From contig DJEL01000057.1 in assembly GCA_002432425.1 (NCBI GenBank), positions 1 through 64,000 of the forward strand: a stretch of 64,000 nt of DNA, in the 5' to 3' direction. The notes under the pieces were generated by a model that was not told the DNA's origin, searched no databases, and saw only the letters and a list, made by a program, of their open reading frames with translations. The DNA is from Lachnospiraceae bacterium UBA5899. Lineage in GTDB: Bacteria > Bacillota > Clostridia > Lachnospirales > Lachnospiraceae. Position 1 is the stretch's first letter. Each line of letters begins with the position of its first letter. The position numbers were made by a program, and so were the translations under genes. Shown here one piece after another: positions 14,378-21,451 of the stretch.

Positions 14378-15529
14378 CTATTCCTCTTCTTCATCCTCCT
14401 CGGAAAGTCCCATATGTACGGCAATGCCGTTTACCTCCACGCTGTTGTCTAAGGAGATAACCAGACACTTCCTGCCGTTAATGACTTTTGTTTCCACCAG
14501 ATCCATTCTGTCGGGACTCACCTTTACCACCACATCGGGGGTTTTGATTTCAAACTGTCTGGTGTTTGCCACATTGGAAGCCACAAAACAGGTATCCGTA
14601 CCGGCCGCTTCCTCGTATTTTTCTTCAAAGGAACTGAGCTTTTCCTCCTCCACGCCGCTGTACTCCAGAAGTCTTTTCACTTCCGCCCGGTCAAGCAAAA
14701 CGGGGTCCGGTTCGTCCTTTTTCTCTTCAATCATCTCGTTTAATTTTTCGTGGATGTTTTTAACCACCTCGTAGTCACAGGCATCGCCCAGGGTTTCCTC
14801 CACAATGGTCTGGAAGGTTTCCTTCTGGTTCCCTGCGGAAAGGGGCAGATTGCAGCCCAGCACCGGCTCCACGAATTCCATACGCAGTTCTTCCGGTTTT
14901 GCCGCATAGTAAAGCAGGCTGTGAATATCCGTGCTTCTGTCGTGGAATGCGGGGAACAGAAAACCGATATCCGGCATGTTTACCACTCTGTCGCAGATAC
15001 GGGTATGGAACGCGTTGCTCTCCTCATCATAGGACAGTCCCGGCTTGCTTAATGTAACCGGACAGATGCAGCAGAGGATGTGGTCGTACACCTCATCGGA
15101 AGCATCAAACATTTCCTCTCCGTCCGAGGACTTGCCGGGAATATCGTACACGGCATGAATGAGCAATATAAGATAATTCTCCACGGAATAGTAATTTTCT
15201 ATAATTTTATCATAAAATTCTTCCAGCAGGTTTTCATCCTTTAAGGAAGAAGCCCTAAGCTGCATCAGAAAATCCTGGGTGCCCCCCGCTTCCTCCGATG
15301 CCGGAGGAAATTCCATGGTCAGAAGGTTTTTGCCCACCGTACCGGAAAGCGCCTTGCGGAAAATGGCAAAATACTTAAACATCTCTTCTTCCGGCAGGGA
15401 AAGGAAGGCTTCCTTCAGCTCGGTTTTTTTATTTTTTTCTCCGTCTACATAACAGCCGCAGATACGGGTGATGGCACACCTTTCCTGCGTAAACTGCTTT
15501 TTTATTTCTGCAATTTCTTTCTTGTTCAT
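14378..15529 (-). CDS. DUF4317 family protein
   Basis: A 383-residue soluble protein of the DUF4317 family, common in Lachnospiraceae and related Clostridia and of unknown function. It begins with a helical segment and a CAITRICGCYV stretch. The C-terminus (after about 295) has beta-strand alternation (IKTPDVVVKVSPDRMDLVETKVINGRKCLVI) and an acidic end. It is 12 bp downstream of the degV gene and co-transcribed with it. No catalytic motif can be named. Confidence 0.8.
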   Translation of the reverse strand: MNKKEIAEIKKQFTQERCAITRICGCYVDGEKNKKTELKEAFLSLPEEEMFKYFAIFRKALSGTVGKNLLTMEFPPASEEAGGTQDFLMQLRASSLKDENLLEEFYDKIIENYYSVENYLILLIHAVYDIPGKSSDGEEMFDASDEVYDHILCCICPVTLSKPGLSYDEESNAFHTRICDRVVNMPDIGFLFPAFHDRSTDIHSLLYYAAKPEELRMEFVEPVLGCNLPLSAGNQKETFQTIVEETLGDACDYEVVKNIHEKLNEMIEEKKDEPDPVLLDRAEVKRLLEYSGVEEEKLSSFEEKYEEAAGTDTCFVASNVANTRQFEIKTPDVVVKVSPDRMDLVETKVINGRKCLVISLDNSVEVNGIAVHMGLSEEDEEEE

Positions 15530-15541
15530 AATACTCTTTCT

Positions 15542-16429
15542 TTAATCTACTCTTTCATCACCTAAGAAGAACAGTGCCACAGTGCCGGGGCCGGTATGGG
15601 AACCGATTACCGTACCGATGCTGTTGATAAGAACCTTGCCTTTTAAGTTTGGGCAATAGGCTTCAACCAAATCACGCACCTTTTCGGCGTCCTCTTCGCA
15701 GGCGGAATTGCTGATGTAGCAATAGCCCTTGTAATCCGGACCGTCTTCCACATGTTCTTTCATCATATTGACCAGTTCTTCAATAACTTTCTTCTTGGTA
15801 CGGATTTTCTTACGGGGAATAAGATGTCCCTCCCTGTCCATGTTAAGCAGCGGACAGATACCAAGCAGGGTACCTACCATAGCGGAAGTGGCGCTGATAC
15901 GGCCGCCTCTCTTGTAGCTGGTAAGGTCGGTGGAGAAGAACCAGTGATGCACACGGAGTTTATTTTTCTCTGCCCAGTCATACACTTCCGTAAGGCTCTT
16001 TCCTTCGTCCCTTAAGTCCGCAAGATAAGTCATCAGCACACCGAAACCGGAAGATGCTCCTAAGGAGTCCACTACCTTGATGGTTCTCTCCGGATATTTT
16101 TCCATCAAATCCCTTGCGGCAATGCTGGCGGAATTAAAGGAACCGGACAGACCGGATGAAAGGCTGACGTGCAGGATATCCTTTCCTTCTTTTAAAAACG
16201 GTTCAAAGAAATTTGTAAACTCTTCCACATTTACCTGTGAAGTGGTAGGCTGCGCTCCCTCTTCAATTCTTTTGTAAAATTCAGGAAATGGCATGCTTTC
16301 CCCTAAATCATCCGGGTAATCTTTTCCATCCATATTAAAGTGGAAACAAACATAAGCTACGTTTCTTTCTTCAAAAAAAGACTTGGGCATGTCTGCCGTG
16401 GAACAACAACTCAAGATAAAATCTGACAT
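15542..16429 (-). CDS. DegV family fatty-acid-binding protein
   Basis: A 295-residue DegV (EDD-fold) protein. Family members bind long-chain fatty acids and some supply them to fatty-acid kinase FakA. The N-terminal SCCSTAD corresponds to the family's DS.sD loop, TTSQVN and SLSSGLSGSFNSA line the lipid pocket, and VGTLLGICPLLNMDREG is typical. The ATG at 16429 follows AGGAGG at 11 bases; earlier in-frame starts lack a good site. A 5' leader of about 50 bases and a palindromic promoter spacer precede it. No fakA is adjacent. Confidence 0.88.
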   Translation of the reverse strand: MSDFILSCCSTADMPKSFFEERNVAYVCFHFNMDGKDYPDDLGESMPFPEFYKRIEEGAQPTTSQVNVEEFTNFFEPFLKEGKDILHVSLSSGLSGSFNSASIAARDLMEKYPERTIKVVDSLGASSGFGVLMTYLADLRDEGKSLTEVYDWAEKNKLRVHHWFFSTDLTSYKRGGRISATSAMVGTLLGICPLLNMDREGHLIPRKKIRTKKKVIEELVNMMKEHVEDGPDYKGYCYISNSACEEDAEKVRDLVEAYCPNLKGKVLINSIGTVIGSHTGPGTVALFFLGDERVD

Positions 16430-16483
16430 ATCACGTAAAACCTCCTGAATATATTTCGTAGTTTTCATAACTACGTCTTCCCT

Positions 16484-16513
16484 ATTATAAACCACATGTG
16501 GTTGTTTTGGCAA
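16484..16513 (-). promoter_or_regulatory. degV promoter with palindromic spacer
   Basis: On the minus strand TTGCCA (16508-16513) and TATAAT (16484-16489) are 18 bp apart. A perfect 14-bp palindrome, AACCACATGTGGTT (16490-16503), fills the spacer, as expected of an operator. The regulator is not identifiable here. Confidence 0.55.
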
Positions 16514-16531
16514 CAAAAGATTGCTGTTGTT

Positions 16532-17953
16532 TTACAAAACAAGTCCCTTATCCTCTGCACAGCCGAGCATGATATTCAGACATTGTACGGCTGCTCCGGA
16601 AGCGCCCTTTCCCAGATTATCAAACCGGGAGCTGACTACCATTCTGTCTTCGTTGCCGGTCACAAAGATTTCCATGCCGTCCCAGCCGCTTCTGACATTG
16701 GCGGATAAAAATCCCCGGCTTTCCGCTTCTGCGCCGAACATATTTACCTTGATAAACGGTTCATTTGCATAATATCCTGCAAAAAAAGCCTGTAATTCTT
16801 CCGGTGTAAGTGCTTTTTGCATAAAATCCTTCTGAATGGGAAGGGAAACCAGCATGCCGCTGTAGTAATCACAGACAATGGGAGAAAACAAAGGCTCCCT
16901 CGCAAGTCCCGGAACAGCCTTCATTTCCTTCAGATGTTTATGCTGCTGGCTCAGGGCATATTCTCTGGGTGCGGAAAGCTCTGCCGCACGCTCCTCCGCC
17001 TCGTATTCGGCAATCATCTTTTTACCGCCGCCGCTGTAACCGGACATGGCAAAGGCACATGCCGGGTAATCGGCAGGCAGAATGCCTTCCTTTACCAGCG
17101 GATACATCAGGGCAATAAATCCGGAGGCATAACAGCCGGGAACCGCCACTCTTTTTCCGGTTTTGATTTTTTCCCGGAATGCCGGCGCCAGTTCGGGAAA
17201 TCCGTATGCCCAGCCCTCTTCCGTACGGTGCGCGGTGGATGCATCCAGAATGCGCACGTTTTCGTTTTCCACTAAAGAGACCGCTTCCTTTGCTGCGGCA
17301 TCCGGCAGGCAGAGAATGGTAATGTCGGAGGCGTTAATCAGCTTCTTTCTTTCCTCCGTATCCTTTCTGAGCGCTGGGTCAATTTGTAAAATTTCCAAAT
17401 CGTCTCTTCCTGCGAAACGTTCGTTGATGCGAAGTCCCGTCGTTCCCTCGCTGCCATCGATAAAAATTTTTGTTTTCTTTTTGCTGTATGTTACATAAGA
17501 ATAAGGTATTTCTCCGTCCACTGTTTCTTCTACCGTCCTTTCATAGGCTGACACATCAAACTCCGGGAAATAGGTATCTCCCTCTATCACCGCATCAATT
17601 TCCGTTACAAAAAGTTTCTCCGCCAGGGCAATTCCTTCCTTATAAATGCCCGCACCGCCGGATATGTAAATATTTTTGCCGGGACATAACTCTTCCGCCT
17701 TCTTTATGGCTGCCGGCAGGGAATTTACCGTAGTGCAGTTTTCCGCTTCATAGTCTGCCGTGGAAGATACCACCACCGTATAGCGGTTGGGAAGGGGATG
17801 TCCGATTTCCTCATAGGATTTTCTGCCCATAATTACCACATTGCCGGTGGTAAGCTCCTTAAAACGGCGCTGTTCCCCTTTAATCCTCCAGGGAATTCTG
17901 CCTTTCCTTCCGATAACGCGGTTCTTCGTATATGCTACAATGAGTCCTATCAT
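16532..17953 (-). CDS. folA-argC: FolA-ArgC fusion: dihydrofolate reductase joined to N-acetyl-gamma-glutamyl-phosphate reductase (type 2)
   Basis: One 473-residue frame contains two complete enzymes. Residues 1-157 are dihydrofolate reductase (Trp22, Glu27 in the active-site position, GRKSYEEI near 43-50, ISGGAGIY near 97-104), which makes tetrahydrofolate. Residues 163-473 are type 2 ArgC, which reduces N-acetylglutamyl phosphate in arginine synthesis. It has an FIDGSEGTTGLRI nucleotide loop and catalytic Cys274 in PGCYASG. The join is only five residues (SKKKT), no stop or start codon lies between them, and the ArgC initiator Met is lost. The pathways share only NADPH use. No other arg or fol gene is nearby. 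Nothing suggests decay in either half. Confidence 0.88.
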   Translation of the reverse strand: MIGLIVAYTKNRVIGRKGRIPWRIKGEQRRFKELTTGNVVIMGRKSYEEIGHPLPNRYTVVVSSTADYEAENCTTVNSLPAAIKKAEELCPGKNIYISGGAGIYKEGIALAEKLFVTEIDAVIEGDTYFPEFDVSAYERTVEETVDGEIPYSYVTYSKKKTKIFIDGSEGTTGLRINERFAGRDDLEILQIDPALRKDTEERKKLINASDITILCLPDAAAKEAVSLVENENVRILDASTAHRTEEGWAYGFPELAPAFREKIKTGKRVAVPGCYASGFIALMYPLVKEGILPADYPACAFAMSGYSGGGKKMIAEYEAEERAAELSAPREYALSQQHKHLKEMKAVPGLAREPLFSPIVCDYYSGMLVSLPIQKDFMQKALTPEELQAFFAGYYANEPFIKVNMFGAEAESRGFLSANVRSGWDGMEIFVTGNEDRMVVSSRFDNLGKGASGAAVQCLNIMLGCAEDKGLVL

Positions 17954-18024
17954 GTCTGCCTGTCTCCTTTTCTTTTCCTTGCCCTATTGTATCATTCTTT
18001 CTTTTTAATTTCCATGTAAAATTT

Positions 18025-18118
18025 AAAAAGCAAAAAGCCCGGGGAGAACCGGGCTTTTCGCTTTTCTTATGAGGGGGGGAGATAGTGAGTTCATCAACTA
18101 TCTGTAAGAATACTATAC
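18025..18118 (-). ncRNA. Candidate small RNA with C-rich loop and intrinsic terminator
   Basis: The 396-base gap between the divergent folA-argC and acidic-protein genes contains a terminator hairpin (AAAAGCCCGG...CCGGGCTTTT, 18033-18058). On the minus strand it is followed by a good T-run, yet no gene reads into it. Just upstream on that strand is a hairpin (AGATAGT/ACTATCT, 18080-18103) followed by a single-stranded stretch with seven C residues (18073-18079). C-rich loops of this kind pair with Shine-Dalgarno sequences in known Firmicutes sRNAs such as RsaE/RoxS. The promoter is weak (TGAACA/TATTCT-like), so the 5' end is uncertain. The rest of the gap (18119-18349) is AT-rich and should hold the promoter of the plus-strand gene. 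Confidence 0.4.
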
Positions 18119-18349
18119 AAATGAATTGTGTTCATTCTGTGTCTAAAATATTAGAAAAAAATGAAATCCCTCTAAAGAGAAAATAACCTGCCTATCTGTA
18201 AATACCTGCCGGAGTACTGCAATTTATAAAAAATTTATACATAATCTCTTCCTTTTTCCATAAAATAGTATTAAAATGTTTCTTAAGAAGGACAAATATT
18301 GTTCCTTTCTCTATTAAAAATGAAAGAATAAAAAGAAAGGAGTACCCTC

Positions 18350-18781
18350 ATGGCTAAAAAATTTGGTAAAGTTTTATTATTCGCAACTGCTGTTGCCGCT
18401 GCCGGAGCCGGTATCTACTATTATCTGAACAAGGAAAAATTCTCTCCCGATTACAATGGCGAAGAAGATGATGACTACGACGATTTCGGAGATGAGTCCG
18501 ATGAAGAAGACAATAGTCGTTCTTACGTAGCTCTCAGTCACGAGAACGCTCCCGCAGAAAATACAGGTGCAGAAGCACCCGCAAAAGAGGAGGCACCCGC
18601 TGCTCCCGCAGAAGAAAAGGAAGCCGCTCCCGAAGCCCCCAAGGCGGAAGAGCCTGCCGAAAAAGAAGATACCCCCTTTGAAGAGCTTTCTTCCGTAGTA
18701 GAAGATGTTACCGAAAAGGCAGACGAAAAAATCGATGAAGTAGAAGAATTCTTCGACGAAGACGATGAGAAAAATGAATAA
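18350..18781 (+). CDS. Acidic membrane-anchored protein, 143 aa
   Basis: AGAAAGGAGT precedes the ATG. Residues 5-26 form a membrane segment with a short basic N-terminus. The rest is very acidic, with a DDDYDDFGDESDEED tract near 40-53 and an Ala/Pro/Glu-rich low-complexity region, ending in helical Glu-rich repeats. It resembles YtxH-like or general Lachnospiraceae anchored acidic proteins, but no family is certain. The acidic tail could bind cations or organise basic proteins at the membrane. It is monocistronic with its own terminator. Confidence 0.75.
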   Translation: MAKKFGKVLLFATAVAAAGAGIYYYLNKEKFSPDYNGEEDDDYDDFGDESDEEDNSRSYVALSHENAPAENTGAEAPAKEEAPAAPAEEKEAAPEAPKAEEPAEKEDTPFEELSSVVEDVTEKADEKIDEVEEFFDEDDEKNE

Positions 18782-18819
18782 TTAGCCGGATCGGTGAAAT
18801 GATTGTCGACCGGAACCGC

Positions 18820-18858
18820 AAAAAGGGACGTATGAATCAGCTTTCATACGTCCTTTTT
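18820..18858 (+). terminator. Intrinsic terminator after the acidic protein gene
   Basis: GGACGTATGAA (18826-18836) pairs with TTCATACGTCC (18843-18853), flanked by A- and T-runs, so it may serve both converging genes. Confidence 0.85.
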
Positions 18859-18907
18859 ATTTCTGTCTTTATTTATCGGTACCGCCTGTTATGCCGGTAA
18901 ACAGACT

Positions 18908-19756
18908 TTACGCCCTATTTTTCCGGAGTTCCGCTAAAACGGCGTCCTTTAATTCCCTTGCCTTGTCCTTCATGCGGGAGTTGGCATAGGGTCTTACCAA
19001 AATCTCGGATATGAGCTTGGAAGCAATGTCATACTTGCCCAGTTCAAAAGCCAGATTGGCAATCAGATATTCCAGTGTGGTATCGTCCATGCCGCAGATG
19101 GGGAAACTTTCCGCTGCTTCCGCTGCAATAAAGCCCTCCATGGCATTTTTCAGATACTCTTTTTCCTGTGCCTTTAATTCGGCTCTCTTTTCTTCCGTGC
19201 CGGGTTCCTTTTCCAGGGTTTCTCTCCAGCCGCGGAGCACCCATGCCGCCTTTAAGCAGGTATAGGCTTTTTCACTGTTTCTTGCCTGTTTTACAATGGA
19301 GCAGGCAAGCGCCACTTTGTAATGCTCCATAGCCTCCTCATAGGTATAGGTATCTCCCGTGTGAGGCTTCAGTTTAATGTGCCGGCAGATTTTTTCCCGG
19401 ATAAGCCGCACCTGTCCTTCCGGCATGGGCTTAAAAAAGCGGATAAGTGCGGAATAGCCGCATTTCGGGCAATATATCACATCATACTTATATGCGTCAA
19501 TACCCTCAAAAACGGAACGCAAATCGTTGTCCGTCCGTATCAGTCTTGCTTTTCCCGCCTTCATAGTCTTTGCCGTAATCTTGCACCCACAGACCGGACA
19601 ATCGTAATTTCTGTCATAAATTAAATCTTTTTCTTCGATTGTTGCTGCTGCCTTCCCCTTATTACTGTCCTGATTTTTATTCGGGTCGTCATATAATTTG
19701 GCACCTTCCAGATCCCCAAGCCCCAAATCCGATAATCCTGACAATAAATTGCCCAT
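18908..19756 (-). CDS. DUF2225 family zinc-ribbon protein
   Basis: A 282-residue protein. The N-terminal domain has two CxxC pairs (CPVCGCKIT near 53-58 and CPKCGYSAL near 96-99) that should bind zinc. The remainder is a helical TPR-like region (CLKAAWVLRGWRE; FELGKYDIASKLISEIL), as in DUF2225. Function unknown. It starts 2 bp after glnS and is part of the same transcript. Confidence 0.82.
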   Translation of the reverse strand: MGNLLSGLSDLGLGDLEGAKLYDDPNKNQDSNKGKAAATIEEKDLIYDRNYDCPVCGCKITAKTMKAGKARLIRTDNDLRSVFEGIDAYKYDVIYCPKCGYSALIRFFKPMPEGQVRLIREKICRHIKLKPHTGDTYTYEEAMEHYKVALACSIVKQARNSEKAYTCLKAAWVLRGWRETLEKEPGTEEKRAELKAQEKEYLKNAMEGFIAAEAAESFPICGMDDTTLEYLIANLAFELGKYDIASKLISEILVRPYANSRMKDKARELKDAVLAELRKNRA

Positions 19757-19758
19757 AG

Positions 19759-21429
19759 TTAGTCCTCCTTCTTCGGTAACACGAATGAACTCTTCAAGGA
19801 AACAATCCGGTTAAAGACTAAAGCTCCTTCTTTGGAATCCTTGCAGTCCACGCAGAAAAATCCGTTTCTGACAAACTGGAAGCTTTCATAGGCTTTGGCA
19901 TCCTTAAGTGCCGGCTCTACATAGCATTCCTTTAAGATTGTCAGGGAATTGGGATTTAAGTTTAAGCTGCCGTCCTCGTTGTAAACGCCCTTTTCTTCGT
20001 CAATGATGTTTTCGTACAGTCTGACTTCCGCTTTTACGGCTTCCTTTGCGGGAACCCAGTGAATGGTACCCTTTACTTTTCTGCCGTCCGGGCTGTTGCC
20101 GCCTCTGGATGCGGGGTCATAGGTACAGTGTACTTCCGTTACATTGCCGTTTTCATCCTTCGCACAGCCGGTGCAGGTGACAAAGTAAGCATTCATCAGA
20201 CGCACTTCGTTGCCGGGGAACAGACGGAAGTATTTCTTAGGAGGCTCCTCCATGAAATCTTCTCTTTCAATATAAAGCTCTCTGCCGAACGGAATTTTCC
20301 TGCTGCCTAAGGACTCATTCTCTAAGTTGTTGGCAGCGGTAAGCATCTCGGTCTGTCCTTCGGGATAGTTGTCAATCACAAGCTTCACCGGATTTAAAAC
20401 CGCCATCATACGAGGACGCTTCATCTTTAAGTCTTCGCGGATGCAGTACTCAAGCATCGCATAATCGGCAATGGAATTTGCCTTGGAAATGCCGCAGAGT
20501 TCTACGAACATTTTAATGGATTCCGGGGTAAAGCCGCGTCTTCTCAAAGCGGCAATGGAAACCAGTCTGGGGTCGTCCCAGCCGTCCACGATTCCTTCCT
20601 CTACTAATTTTTTGATGTATCTCTTGCCGGTCACCACATTTTTCAGATACAGCTTTGCAAACTCAATCTGCTTGGGAGGATGCGGGTATTCCAGTTCTCT
20701 TACCACCCAGTCGTACAGAGGTCTGTGGTCTTCAAATTCCAGAGTACAGATGGAATGGGTAATGCCTTCAATGGCATCCTCAATGGGATGTGCGAAATCG
20801 TACATGGGATAAATACACCATTTGTCCCCGGTATTGTGGTGGGTCATATGGGCTACGCGGTAAATAACCGGGTCTCTCATGTTCATGTTGGGAGAAGCCA
20901 TATCAATGCGGGCGCGGAGTACCTTTTCGCCGTCTGCGAATTTACCGGCACGCATGTCCTCGAATAACTGTAAGTTCTCCTCAATGCTTCTGCCTGCTGC
21001 CGGGTCCTCTTTTCCCGGTTCGGTCAGGGTGCCTCTGTATTCCTTCATCTGCTCTGCGGACAGGTCGGATACATAGGCTTTTCCTTTTTTAATCAGCTTT
21101 ACAGCCGCTTCGTACATCTGCTCAAAATAGTTGGATGCAAAGAAAAGTCTGTCTTCCCAATCGGCGCCCAGCCATTCCACATCCGCTTTGATGGAGTCTA
21201 CGAACTCTTCCTTTTCCTTGGTCGGGTTGGTATCGTCAAAACGCATGTTGAACTTGCCGTTGTACTTCTGTGCCAGTCCGTAGTTTAAAAGAATACTCTT
21301 GGCATGTCCGATATGAAGATAACCGTTGGGTTCGGGAGGAAAACGGGTGTGCACGGTATCGTAAACGCCATCCGCCAAATCCTTCTCTATAATCTGTTCA
21401 ATAAAATTTTTGCTTTCTGTCTCGCTCAT
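19759..21429 (-). CDS. glnS: Glutaminyl-tRNA synthetase
   Basis: A 556-residue class I aminoacyl-tRNA synthetase that charges tRNA-Gln. The HIGH motif is in FPPEPNGYLHIGHAKS (about 26-41). The KMSKS-equivalent lies in NVVTGKRYIKKL, followed by the conserved DGWDDPR and RRRGFTPE. C-terminal beta-barrel anticodon-binding domains fill 340-556. Length is normal. A direct GlnRS coexists here with glutamine synthetase elsewhere in the window. It lies 22 bp after the TIR-domain gene and 2 bp before DUF2225. Confidence 0.96.
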   Translation of the reverse strand: MSETESKNFIEQIIEKDLADGVYDTVHTRFPPEPNGYLHIGHAKSILLNYGLAQKYNGKFNMRFDDTNPTKEKEEFVDSIKADVEWLGADWEDRLFFASNYFEQMYEAAVKLIKKGKAYVSDLSAEQMKEYRGTLTEPGKEDPAAGRSIEENLQLFEDMRAGKFADGEKVLRARIDMASPNMNMRDPVIYRVAHMTHHNTGDKWCIYPMYDFAHPIEDAIEGITHSICTLEFEDHRPLYDWVVRELEYPHPPKQIEFAKLYLKNVVTGKRYIKKLVEEGIVDGWDDPRLVSIAALRRRGFTPESIKMFVELCGISKANSIADYAMLEYCIREDLKMKRPRMMAVLNPVKLVIDNYPEGQTEMLTAANNLENESLGSRKIPFGRELYIEREDFMEEPPKKYFRLFPGNEVRLMNAYFVTCTGCAKDENGNVTEVHCTYDPASRGGNSPDGRKVKGTIHWVPAKEAVKAEVRLYENIIDEEKGVYNEDGSLNLNPNSLTILKECYVEPALKDAKAYESFQFVRNGFFCVDCKDSKEGALVFNRIVSLKSSFVLPKKED

Positions 21430-21451
21430 ACTAAAACCTTCCTGTTTCCGT

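Noticed and set aside
16532..17953. Two separate folA and argC genes with a frameshift between
   Set aside because: The frame is open with no stop, no internal ATG, GTG or TTG and no ribosome binding site at the join, so a fusion is the simplest reading.
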